Assembly: GCA_916610825.1 (NCBI GenBank) | Contig: OU744447.1 | Location: 28,904,561 to 28,968,560 of the forward strand | DNA from: Haliclystus octoradiatus | Lineage: Eukaryota > Cnidaria > Staurozoa > Stauromedusae > Haliclystidae | DNA length: 64,000 nt | Reading direction: 5' to 3' | Shown here: positions 12,682 to 23,690 of the stretch, in pieces | Numbering within the stretch: the first letter of the stretch is position 1 | How the letters are laid out: every line of letters starts with the position of its first letter | Translations under genes and position numbers: made by a program | The notes under the pieces: generated by a model | The model's input: the letters and a program-made list of their open reading frames with translations, nothing else | Databases searched by the model: none | Told to the model about the DNA's origin: nothing

Positions 12682-13119
12682 CAAAGATTTTATTGCGTCA
12701 AAAAAGAGTGTATTTTACAGCGACATCCTTACTTCTGGAAGGGGTTGCTGATCATTGAGGACCATATTTTGGCATAATTGAAAGAGAGTTGTAAAATTCA
12801 TATTGCAGAAGGTGTTCCATGCAGACATCACATTACCAAAATAAAGTAGGCCTAAGTGGTTATTGATCATTGAGTTTATGATCAGCAATAAATATAATAA
12901 CAATATCAATAATTAATAATAACAATAAACAAATAAAATGTTCAACCTCAAACTTAGTTAGTTATCAAACAGTACTGTTTTGATAGGTTAAAGAATTATA
13001 AATAAACTTATAATTAACCATTTCTGATTTGTTATCTTCCTCTTGTTAGATGTTGAGATCTTGGTACGTATCCAGATCTCACAATATAATATATATGTAA
13101 GTTATAACACCTTACTATC

Positions 13120-14712
13120 ATTCGTCAACTGTCATTCAATACTTCAACAACATATATATCAACTTGTTTATTTTTTGAACTTATTACTTGTGTTCTATAT
13201 CAGAACATAACATGTCGCAGTCGGATGCTGGAGCACCTATTTCAGCAGATCAACCAGAGTCATCTACTTGTGGCCGTAATATTATTCAAAATGATAATCA
13301 AATTACTGGAATATCTTGATTACGAATCGAAGTCAAACTTCCGGGTAAGCTGGATTTCACCGTAGATAAGTACAACCAGTTTAAAATTTGGAAGATCAAA
13401 TGGGACGGGTATGAGTGTCTCACAAATTTACAATCATTACCAGCCATTCACCAAGTGTATATATTAAACATGTGTCTGGCAGATGAAACCTTAAAGATTT
13501 TGAATAATCTTCCATTTTGAGTTGAACAACGTCTCTCAGTAAGAGAATTAATTATTGAGTTGGAAAAATACATAAAAGGCTCTCAAATGAAGTAGTGGTG
13601 GACCACAAATTCAACAAATTTTCCTGATGCTATCACTGAACACATAGAAGTCCTTTGTCCTTTGTTAAAGCAAACTAATGAGTTTATTTGGATTGATGAA
13701 CATACAGTTGCTTTCAACAGAATAAAAGGCGTACTTTCATCCACGCCTACGTTGGCTTATTATGACCCATAAGAAATGTAGAAACTTTTTAGCTGGTTTA
13801 CCTCATTTCAATGTGATCATTGACCATAAACCCTTCTCTAAGTTCCACTTTTTAATAGCTATTGTGTTGATGAGATCAAAAATCCTCGTTCACAGCTTAT
13901 TCGGTTAAAAGCTACTCCTTTCACTTCACCGTTACTTGGCTACCTGGACGGGATCATGCAGCTCCAGATGCTTTGTCCCATGCCCCAGTCAATGCCCTCG
14001 ACTTGTCATGTTACTGAAGGTGATATTTCCTCATATATGGTAACTGTGCATGAAACTATGTGTCCTCCGATTATTTCTCTCGATGAATTAAAATGTGCTT
14101 AACTAGTGGACCCGGACTTGATTTTTCTTCGCCAAATTATATCTAACGGTTGGCCATCTCATAAGACAGCTTGTTCTGAGCGAATTCGCCAATTTTGGAA
14201 TATGAGCCATCACTTCACGGTAATCGATGACATCATTCTTTGTGTATTCGTACTGTGATTCCCCTAGCTATGCGTAAGAATATTTCGGGTAATCTGCATG
14301 AAGGCCATTTAGGGATTGAGAAAATGAAGTGACGTTCCTGTGAGGTTGTTTATTGGCCAGGGTTAGGTGCGGAGGTAGCAAATATAGCTTCAAAGTGTCA
14401 GCAATGTCTTCGTTACTTCCCATCTCATTCACCGGAGCCCCCTCCCCTCGCGAAGTACCTCAACATCCTTGGGACAAGATTGGGAGCGATCTTTTCCAAT
14501 ACAGTGGGCGACATTATTTAATAATCACTGATTATACATCGTTTTACCCCGAAGTATGGCTGCTTCGTCGTGATTCCACTGCAACCCATGTTATTGAACA
14601 CCTTTTTCACTCTCTTTCACAATTTCAATACTTCAACAATATATATATCAACTTGTGACCTTGTGTATTTATTAGACATATTACTAATGTTCTAAATCAG
14701 AACATAACATTA
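13120..14712 (+). mobile_element. Ty3/Gypsy LTR retrotransposon fossil
   Basis: Direct repeats of about 80 bases containing aatacttcaaca, atatatatcaacttgt and atcagaacataacat bracket the element at about 13132-13213 and 14626-14710; they look like LTR remains. Between them are gag-like sequence just after the left repeat (MSQSDAGAPISADQPESS), RNase H-like fragments (AFNRIKGVLSSTPTLAYYDP) and the integrase region (NLHEGHLGIEKMK, then PHPWDKIGSDLF-type core sequence). It is short for a Ty3/Gypsy element and clearly broken in many places. The left and right repeats have diverged noticeably, so it is not a recent arrival. Confidence 0.7.
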
Positions 14713-14801
14713 GATTACTGTTCAACAGAAGAAAATTAACAAGAAGTTGAGGAATGTATGGGTGTTGAAGCAAAAGGTTGGCAATATAAAAAAAACACTG
14801 A

Positions 14802-14805
<4 letters not shown>

Positions 14806-14833
<28 letters not shown>
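14806..14833. repeat. (TA)n microsatellite
   Basis: About 13 uninterrupted TA dinucleotides. Confidence 0.95.
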
Positions 14834-14836
<3 letters not shown>

Positions 14837-15079
14837 ATTATCATATTAGGCCTACTAAAGAATTGTGACATAATCATAATTATCACCACGTGATGAAATG
14901 TACATTATCTCCATCAGTTACCAAACTAAACAACGTCAGAAAAATAATAAATACTGATCATACTTATATTATAAAACGATCAAAGAAAAAGAAAGATCTT
15001 CCATTTAGTAATAAAAAATAAAATAAAATAATAAATATCAATATCCTAACCATATTAATTGTCCTGCGATTGCAAATAA

Positions 15080-15440
15080 GCATGCATATCGTAAATATAA
15101 ATGTGGATCTTTATCCTGCCTTGAGTACAAACGATATTCTACACAGTATGAAAAGGCTGTGAAACATTTCTTGACTGAGAAAGAAAAAGATGGAAGATAT
15201 ATCTCTCAAAAATTATAATAATTTGTTATTTGTTAATAAAAATTTAAATTCTACTCCTTCTATACCTCTTTTGTTAGCTGATGACGGCACATTTATCATT
15301 GATGAAAGATCAAAGGCCTCCTTATGAAACGATTATTTTTCAACTGTTTTCACAAAAGATGACAGTAAGAAAGTATTCTTTCCATCAATAGTGGAAGATA
15401 CAAAGATTAAACTTTGTGCAATTGCAGAATAAACACGTGA
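15080..15440 (+). pseudogene. LINE fragment, segment before the reverse transcriptase
   Basis: Pieces such as SCLEYKRYSTQYEKAVKHFL and LLADDGTFIIDERSKAS followed by NDYFSTVFTKDD match the linker between endonuclease and reverse transcriptase in Jockey/CR1-type LINEs (the hallmark is K-A-S-L-x-N-D-Y-F-x-S-V-F-T). It is interrupted by stops around 15218 and 15327 and stops short of the reverse transcriptase. Only this small internal piece is present. Confidence 0.65.
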
Positions 15441-16386
15441 AACTCCGAGTAACGAAAAAATGCTCTTGCCTCATCTTTGTTTCAATTCTATATTATGCTC
15501 TGTTTTATCAAACATTGAGCACTCTCACATATATGTGTTTACCTCATATTAAGCCTACATTATATTCTGAAAATTAAAAAATATTCAACAGAAGAAAACG
15601 TTTTGCTCTGGGCCAAACCTACTAGCCCAAAATTTCCTTAAATAGAATTTTTCATAATTAATTACAATTTCTTGCTGAAATAGCAAAATTACAAGTTACA
15701 ATTATTGTAATCTATAATGTAAGGTTTGTGTGGTATTGGATTGGTTTGCGCACATCTCACAGAATCCTGAACAAAAATATTTGTAATTCTTAACTATTTT
15801 AGGTGAGATAAGAAATAGGCTATTGAGTGCCTTGAATCTAATTTCCAGATTGTTTTTACACACTCTTTGAAAAGAGAAGAAATAGTTACTTGATAGATAA
15901 CACCAGATCAGATCACCAGCAAACAACAAAAATACTTCTATCTATGATCTGTAAGTGTCAAATCAACAAAATAGAACAAATTACATCGCATTTAATGATG
16001 AAGGCAAAACTTTCAGTATAGCCCTTTAACCTGTGCATTTGATCACTGTTCAGTTTTCTTAGAATAGTCCACCACAATGGAATGTATTGTTGAACGCCAA
16101 CTTTCTAAAGTTAGCAGAACTTTTGATAACAACATCTTTACACAAACACAGCCAACTCGAACAATAATTTTAACTTGCATCATGTCATGGAACAAAAAAG
16201 ACAGTTACAACTTCAATCATTATATTTACACTTCTGTGGGGCCCTGGGTTATAGTAAAATTCAGAAGACAAAAATCACTTGCAATTCAAAACAACTATTT
16301 AAAAATTACACACCAAGACCAAGTTTTTTATTCAAGACAGTAGACAACAAGAGTGATCTTCAAAAAACAGACAAACATTCATATAA
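15441..16386. other. AT-rich spacer, no gene recognised
   Basis: No protein similarity, tRNA-like structure or long repeat was noticed. Short open frames here lack splice signals or recognisable composition. Confidence 0.5.
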
Positions 16387-16655
16387 CTTGCGTGCAGACA
16401 TACTTTTCTTTGCATAGTCCGTCTGCGTTTGACACTGAGTATTGCGTACAGTACCATGTGTTTGTATTGGATTCATGAATTAAATAAATATTTACATAGT
16501 GATGTCACATGTCTTGTTCGATTCACATATTTTATTAGCCAATCACAGGAGACTACCAAAAAAATGGAAGTGGAAAGAACAATTCAGTATGTTAATTCTG
16601 GGCACTAATGTGCAGACAGACTATATGAAGAAAAAGTCTGTCTGCATGCAGGTTA
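16387..16655. mobile_element. Short inverted-repeat element (MITE)
   Basis: The left end (16387-16428, containing gcagacatacttttctttgc and tagtccgtctgc) and the right end (16614-16655, containing gcagacagactatatgaag and aagtctgtctgcatgcagg) are imperfect reverse complements over about 40 bases. The 190-base interior has no coding potential. No clear target-site duplication, so the superfamily is open. Confidence 0.7.
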
Positions 16656-17716
16656 ACATTCAGCTAACTTGAACTATTTTAAATAAAAATTCATTTACAT
16701 TGCAATCTACACAACCCAATTTATGCTGTTTCACAATTATTATTTTTATAGAAAATGTCTAGTATGCTAAACTAAAATCACATGGGTGTTTCACAGAAAT
16801 TTCAGGTACACTGCACCTCTCCTGCCCTTGAGGTGAAGGCACTTGAGTGTCTTCCAGAAAAGAAAAGAAAAAGATATATACCGCTATAATTATCAATCAT
16901 CCACTCTTATTTTTCTTTCACATGTCAAATTTAATGGTTGAGCCTATTTTGATCTGATGGCCTATTCAGTAATAAAAATAAATGTCATAACATTCTCTCT
17001 GTAAGTCCGTATGATATTAGCTGTAGAACCATCGTGGAGTAACACCTGCCTAATTTAGGATTGCAAGAATTGTCAGGCAGGAAGTAATGTCGTCTAAACG
17101 GGCCTTTAGTTTGCAGATGTACCCCTCATTCTGTCATAATGCCAATTCATTGCCTGCTGCATATATATATCAATTTCTTCATGGGTATTGCTTCTATTAC
17201 AGATTTCATACACGATTGTGAAGCATCATGGTATAAAACAACAAATGAATAAATGTGTACATTAATGTTGGAAAAGGCTGCGGCTAATCGATCACTAAAA
17301 TAAAATAATTGACGATTACTGATTGTGGTCAAAAACGTTAATCGGTAATGCTGATTGTTATACATTAGGATAGCTTAGATTATATAGCAATAAAATAGTC
17401 TGGTGTGATAGATCTGTTTCCAGCCTATTGTTAACAGTACTAGACATAAAGATCAAATTTTCTGAATTTAGCTATATTCAAATTAAAGACAATTGAATGA
17501 GGATATTCAAGGCTGTAATCATTAGACAAGACTCTTTAGTGCTACCTCTTTTCAGTGAAAAGATGTTACACTTCCAAGGATACTCGATTTCAAATTCAGT
17601 TAACAGGTAGCTTCTGACTGTACAATTCGGAAGAGGTTTGAAAGTAAACTTTGGATCTATATTCACTGAATAGCAGCGAAAGGTAAACATACACACGCAA
17701 ATCTACAATATGTGTA
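16656..17716. other. Spacer, no gene recognised
   Basis: AT-rich sequence between two inverted-repeat elements. I see no exon-like open frame and no obvious repeat. Confidence 0.5.
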
Positions 17717-19730
17717 CAGTTGAACTCGGTTAATATCCCCTCTTTTAATGTCCCACCTTGCTTAATATCCCCACATAAAGCTGATTTCCATTTTCCATTC
17801 TCCATACTAACTCTCATAATCTACCTCGCTTAATATCCCACCTCTCTTAATCAGAGCCATCGATATACAAGAGTTGGGACACTATTGTTCTTTTTAGCCT
17901 CAATCTGATAATATTTCTTATTCATGGGCGCCATTTTCGTTCGTGACAAACGAGGTCTATTTTTCTCAACACATTTTCCTTGCTTCTTGACAAGCATGTT
18001 CATGTTTTGCTAGCACTTGGAATTGTATGTTAAGCTTGAGATTGTATGTTAATAATTTGACAAAGTAAAAGTGTATCTCAGTGTGAAATGGAATTCACAG
18101 AACACATTTCATTCCGATTGATCTACTTTGACGCTGATATTCGCTTGTTAATATCATCCTTGATGGATTCGTATTTGCACTGTGAAAGAATGCCTGACCT
18201 TGGAGTTGGAGTAGCGAAGAAATCAGCATTAAATCGGCAGTTGAAGCCTTGAATTTATTTTAAATAATGGTAGAATTACATTTCTTTACAAGCGATTCAG
18301 AAGTACAAGGTTAGTTAGTATTACACCTATTTTATCTGAATTATTTGAATATAGTCCCTCCGTGCAATTTTTAATATTGCTTTTTCTCGCATTGCGCTTG
18401 ATGATTGATAAGAAGCTGTACGATTTCTGATTTGTAATTGAAATGTTTTCTGATTATTTTCTTGGCCAAAGCAGATAGTGTAACGGTGTATAAGTTGTTG
18501 AGTAGTCCGCTGGAGTATCCCGAAAGTAAGGATGGTTATAGACAGTTGTGAAAGGGTAGTGAATGAGATTGCGTCGCCGTCTTGATGACTCTAAAACACA
18601 TTCATAATATTCATTCTTTCTAGCAACTGATTTGAATTTTATAACTATACAATTGAGGGCATTGACAGATGCACCAAAGCCAATATGGATAAAGGATTCA
18701 TGTAGTAGCTCCAATAACTTTTTTATAACTGATAATAACTGACTGATATTTTGCTTTGATTGTTATGGACAAAATTGTAGTTGTTTAGACTTATGTAGTG
18801 GGCTTTGCTGCTGGTATGTTTGTCTGAAAAAATGATCGTAAATAATGCAGATGAAATTATAATAAACCTTTTTCTATGTATTTATTGCAGGAGCTTGTAA
18901 TCGCCAATCAATGCAGAATGAATTTGAGAAACCTCAGATTTTTAATTTTTGTTTTCGGAAACCAATCGCTTATTTGCCAATGTCATATGTGATATGTCGC
19001 TACAAGCATTTTGATATGATTTTGTTATTGATGGACATTATCTGATCATTATTTTGTTAATAATTTGTAATATGTAATATGTAAAATATTGTATAGTATA
19101 TCAATATTGAAATCGTAAAACGATAGATCATAATAATGAATCACATCACAAATCGATCAAATGATTCAGTTTTTATCGTGTGACTTTGTGTGTCATAACA
19201 AAAGTGTTAATCCAGCTTTGTCTCCAAAAGGTGAGAAATATAATTTATAACCGTAATATTTAATTCATGGTTCAAATTTTTACAAATTTGCAACACAAAT
19301 TGGAAGAGCATTCTTATTGACTATATGTATATGTGTTGTGTTCTAACTCTGAGTTTCATTATTATTCTATCAAATGGTTAGTAATCTTTGAAATTGAAAT
19401 GCTCGAAATATATAATCTATCTATCATCGGAACATGAAAATTTATAATATCATACCCATTCGTGGCAGAATAACTACCTTATTACAACATAATTTGCAAT
19501 GTTTACATCCTTCAAATTCAAAACACATGCAATTTCTTCGCGCTAAGTTGAAGTCTTTCAGAAATCACGAACATAAATGGCGCCCATGTGTCACGTGATA
19601 ATCGCGTTGGCCAATAAGATGCTCAGCGGCAACATGAGAGTGTGTCCCAACTCTTGTATATCGATGGCTCTGCTCTTAATGTCCCTCTTTTCATCCGTAT
19701 CAGAGGGGGGATCTTAAGCAAGTTCGACTG
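17717..19730. mobile_element. pogo/Tigger-like DNA transposon, non-autonomous, about 2 kb
   Basis: The left end begins cagttgaactcggttaata and the right end, reverse-complemented, begins cagtcgaacttgcttaaga. Both sit against TA (17715-17716 and 19731-19732), the target duplication of Tc1/mariner-pogo elements. CAGTCGAAC-type termini are what I recall for pogo/Tigger. Inverted-repeat similarity resumes inside at agagccatcgatatacaaga (17851) and tcttgtatatcgatggctct (19653), which frame the interior. Terminal regions are about 170 bases on the left and about 100 on the right. No transposase was recognised in either strand, so it would depend on an enzyme supplied elsewhere. Confidence 0.8.
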
Positions 19731-19732
19731 TA

Positions 19733-20062
19733 GTAGTATAGGCCTAGTCCCACAGAAAAAATCAAACGATCATACATGGACACTTTGACCATCATATCAT
19801 TATTGAAAACAGTCTAGAATTATTCATCATGGTATTCTGACTAATTGGAGTCAAAATAATATTTCAAAATGTGCATCGGAACTAATTCCAGGCTCTATTC
19901 ATTTGTATCTGAGTTTAGACAATAAAAGCCTGGAACTGGTTCCGGTGCACATTTTCAAATAGTTTTGACTCCAATTTGTTAAGAATATCATGTTGAATAA
20001 TTCTAGACTATTTCCAATAATTACGTTATTTCTGTTTGATTTCTTCTGTGGGACTACTACTA
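19733..20062. mobile_element. Foldback (long-palindrome) element
   Basis: Two arms of about 140-160 bases (about 19733-19893 and 19922-20062) are imperfect reverse complements. Both contain agtcccacagaa, tctagaattattca, ttggagtcaaaa and a ttccaggct segment at the inner end, leaving a loop of roughly 30 bases. It starts right at the end of the pogo-like element. It is non-coding and is probably a separate MITE that landed beside it. Confidence 0.8.
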
Positions 20063-21650
20063 CACGGATTGTAGATGTGCACATATACACCGGGGAAAAG
20101 TTGGACAGGTGTGTGAGAAACAATTAATGATCAAAACATTTTTTACCGCCACATCATCGATTTCAATAAGCTCAATAAGCTGAAAATGATAATTTTGTTA
20201 CAATGATAAATGCAAAGCGGCTTCCACGAGCGCCGATCAAAATGTCTTAACATAAATTTCGTTAAGCGTTTCACACAATGCCGTTGCTGTGGTGATCAAT
20301 ACGGTAAACACAGAAACACGTAAAGTGAAATGGTGCACTCACTACCTTCGATTTAATACAGAAAATAAAATAAAACAACTGAAGACTCGTCGGGTATATA
20401 AATGATGAGTGATTGGTAGGACAATATAAATATAATCGCTAAATTTTCACGATAACCCATGTTAATTTGCTCCTCTTAAAAGAAAATTTACAATAGTTGC
20501 AAACGTAAATAGCTCAGATAATGCAATTTCAACCTCAACTGAACAAACTAGAGAGCTGATATTTAATTGTGCGAATATCGAGCTGATGGCAAACTGAATG
20601 AAATAGCCTTCAAGAAAGCTTAAAAGCTCAAAATCGTATCCATGTGTAATGTATCAAGAGGGGGAAAGGATTGAAAAGTCAATGTTTAGTTCTGTTTCTG
20701 AAGACCATATTATTATTACTCATCAAGAAAAAGTTTCCGAAGAGAACCAAATTAATATGTCAACAGCTGTTGTAAAAATTAGGTATTTTGAATAGCAGAG
20801 CAAATAAAAAACTCAATTGATAGCAAAATATCTATCCTGCCTACTATTCTTCGAGAAAGCCTAGTTATACTGAAGTTGTACAAACAACGCTAGACAAACT
20901 CGACGGTCATACGCTAATTTTCACAAATCCTTACCTTCCAGGCGGTCCCCCAGTCCTATAAAACAGAACAGAAAAAATATAAGATGGGTGTTATTGAAAG
21001 CGTGCTAGTAGTGAGAGAGTCAATCAAGCTTACAACAGAGGGAGAGAGCAATCAGAGACCAATACAGAGCAGGAGTAATAAAAGCACGATGCAAACAAAA
21101 AGGTGAAAATAAAGTTAAATTACCCCGTTCCTTCTTGTTCCAAATACATTCTATCCATAACTAGCAGTGTGAATAATATAAATAAGTCTATCTCGTCCTT
21201 GTAAATGTGTTATATTAGTGATAAAATCCAGATAACGAGGCGAAAGAGTAAACAAGAGCTCTCCGTTGAAACCAAAAGGTTTTCTTCTCAATCATTTTTT
21301 CACAAAACAGAAAACAAACGGAAAGCTGCGGCACAGTCCCACAATGCAACTAACGGGGGATGTCCCAAATGGAATGGGGATATCGCTAGTTGTAAATTAC
21401 TTTTTTCAGAAGTTTTCCAAAGTTTATCATTTTGTCATTGGATGTGTCACTATCTTCGTAAAAACACAAGAACAGCATGGTCTTTCTTCTTTTATAAATG
21501 ACATTATTGTGACTATAGAGAATCCGTGCCAAATCAAATTATTCGCTGACGAATATTTAGTTGCCGCAATCTATATTGTTATTCATCTGGTCAGTAGTCA
21601 TATAACTCGAACTTATTGACCGAGAAAAGGACTGATGAAATATCAACATA
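20063..21650. other. Spacer, no supported gene
   Basis: No protein family was recognised. A 21-base minus-strand segment at about 20937-20957 is flanked by gttttatag and GTAAGG and would encode collagen-like GPPG residues. It is too short to call. Two overlapping open frames at 21205-21619 show no recognisable composition or motif. Confidence 0.45.
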
Positions 21651-21723
21651 TTAGCCTGCTCGCAGATTCAGATTCTATTGTTTACCAAGTTTACATTTTG
21701 ACAGTGAGTCTGCGAGCAGGCTA
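21651..21723. repeat. Hairpin with 15-base arms
   Basis: The arms tagcctgctcgcaga (21651-21665) and tctgcgagcaggcta (21709-21723) are perfect reverse complements around about 43 bases. The arm sequence is GC-richer than its surroundings, which suggests a tiny MITE or the ends of one. Confidence 0.75.
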
Positions 21724-21989
21724 CCAACATATCAGATCTAAAGACTTCGGCACAATGCCCCTTAAATATCTGTCAAAGCCTATACAGTAGATATATTTAA
21801 TTTTGAAATGCTTTACTTCTCGTGATCCTGTGTTACAGATCAAGAGGTGTTGACGCTGACCAATGCTGGGATATAGATGGCTCTAGTATAGGGTTGTTAT
21901 CCTTTACTTGGACCGGGAATTGAACACTCAGGATAAAATGATCTGATAATTATGTTTAATATATGTATTAATATTATGTATTTCTTGGA

Positions 21990-23316
21990 AGAGCTAGAAA
22001 AACTCAACCCTATCCCGATTTTTTTACTATAGACGGAGCAAAAATCAAAAATCGTTCCTTAATTGCTGACAAATTTAATCAGTTCTTTTCTGAAGTTGGT
22101 CCAACTTTAGCTTCAGCTTTTCAATCATCTGATAATTTCAAACATTACCTCCCTGAACACAATTCATGCTCTTATTTTGAAACACGTTTCTACAAATCAA
22201 GTCTCCAAAATAATAAATAATCTTAAACCAAAGAACAGCAGCGGTTTTGATTCTATTTCTAACACCTGTGTAAAGCAAATCCAATCTGTAATCATACAAC
22301 CTTTAACTTTTCTAATCAATTTATCAATTCAATCAGGATTCATGCCTGATTCATTCAAAACTGCAAAAGTTGTACCCATTTTCAAGTCTGGTGATGTCCA
22401 TCTATTCACGAACTACAGGCCAATTTCCCTGCTAAATGTGTTTTCCAAAATTTTAGAAAAAGCTGTCTATAATCAACTGTATTTTTATTTTGAGGAGAAT
22501 TTCTTAAACAAAACACAGTTCGGTTTTCGTCGTTTTTCTGAAACTGTCCATTCTTAAACAATATTTATTCAAATGGAAACCACAAGTACCACTTTGCATT
22601 ATTTCTTGACCTGAAAAAAGCTTTTGATACGGTTTCACATGATATTTTATTGCACCAGCTTTATCATTATGGCATTGGCAAAAACGAATTGAAATGGTTT
22701 GAAAACTACTTATCTAAGCGAAAACAACGTGTTTCCTTTGATTCTCGTTTATCTTCTCTGAAAACAGTAACCTGTGGTGTGCCCCAAGGAAGCATCCTTG
22801 GCCCTTTACTTTTCCTTATTTTTATAAATGATCTTCCGCTTGCTACTCAATTCAAAACCTGTTTATTTGCTGACGATACGACTCTTCAGCTCTCATCGAA
22901 TAATCTTTGTCAACTTGAAGCTGATGCAAAAACCTGAACTACTCATTGTATCAAATTGGTTCAAAGACAACATGTTAACTTTGCATCCTCAAAAGACGAA
23001 TTTCATGGTTTTCCAATCTCGCCATTCGAGGAAACTTAACAGAAGTGTTGATGGTCATGTAAGTCAACAATGTGGATCCAATTTTAAGAGCAAGAACATA
23101 AAATTTCTAGGGTTACTATTAGATGACAATTTAAATTGGAAAGACCATGTTAACTCTGTCTGCTCGAAAGTGCACAAACTTTCCTATCTCACTTTGCGAT
23201 TTCGTCGCTTTCTCACCTCAAGACACAAATTACAAATATATTCGGCAACCTTGAAACCTCATTATGAATATTGTTTGTGCATTTGGGGTCACAGTTCCGA
23301 CATCGATTCTTTGGTA
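21990..23316 (+). pseudogene. LINE reverse transcriptase fragment (Jockey/CR1-like)
   Basis: Reverse transcriptase motifs appear in order: SKIINNLKPKNSSGFDSIS and VVPIFKSGD..NYRPISLLNVFSKILEK in the first block, DLKKAFDTVSHDILL (catalytic Asp), GVPQGSILGPLLFLIFINDL, and FADDT (catalytic YADD-type box), then NWFKDNMLTLHPQKT and FLGLLLDDNLNWKDHV of the thumb region. An in-frame stop ends the first block near 22555 and frames change again near 22925. Upstream GAKIKNRSLIADKFNQFFSEVG belongs to the pre-RT linker. Endonuclease and 3' end are absent. Similarity ends abruptly at about 23311, where an unrelated repeat starts. Confidence 0.88.
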
Positions 23317-23690
23317 AACGGAAAATTCAACTCGCGTCAGCTCTATTTAGTATCCAGTCTACTTTTTCAATGCCATCGACGCGGCTGCGTTTTCTGCGTA
23401 AAGCTACTTGGCGTTTTAGTTGACGTTCATAACTTCATATTGAGCTTTTAATGATGGCGATGGCGGTTTAAACTTTGCAGTTTCCAGATTTTGTAAGAGT
23501 GAAATTGTTGGAAACACAATGTAAAATTGTTTGAAATGATGGAATCAGTACAGCTTCATATGCAACAAAGTATTTATTTTTATGAAGAAGATATATTTAA
23601 CTGAGATGAGATGGATAAGTGAAAATATTCAAGTGAGTTTGTCTGAATTCGAACTGACACGAGTTGACATGTGAGCCTAGCGCGAGTTGA
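23311..23690 (+). repeat. Interspersed repeat, copy 1
   Basis: It begins ggtaaacggaaaattcaact. For about 60 bases it is nearly identical to the reverse complement of 29413-29473. Beyond that similarity is patchy (gcgcggttacgttt against gacgcggctgcgttt). Both copies later contain gacacgagttga-type sequence. The family is unknown. This copy interrupts the LINE fragment to its left. Confidence 0.65.

Larger units (their letters stand above)
9770..12850 (+). mobile_element. MULE DNA transposon relic with SWIM zinc finger, internally duplicated
   Basis: Catalytic-domain pieces are visible: GGIDMTYKLGPYYLTTQT (about 9830-9885) holds the probable first catalytic Asp, and YGMDGECATEKGFEEVFP the second, in the TDGE-x-AL-x-AF-x-FP-type context I recall for this family. 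A SWIM zinc finger, CKCHYFSSTSGLCPH (CxCx9CxH), lies at 10930-10975 and again at 12322-12367. A C-terminal remnant (RFYCVKKECILQRHPYFWKG, GVPCRHHITK) runs to about 12850. Frames are broken many times by stops and shifts, for example after REDIS at 10150 and 11542 and after NPLIT. No terminal inverted repeats were found, so the outer limits are approximate. The middle of the gene is present twice (see the two duplication units). Confidence 0.72.

Noticed and set aside
20937-20957. 21-nt collagen-like minus-strand mini-exon
   Set aside because: Splice-like signals are present on both sides, but nothing nearby continues a Gly-x-Y pattern. It is too short to support.
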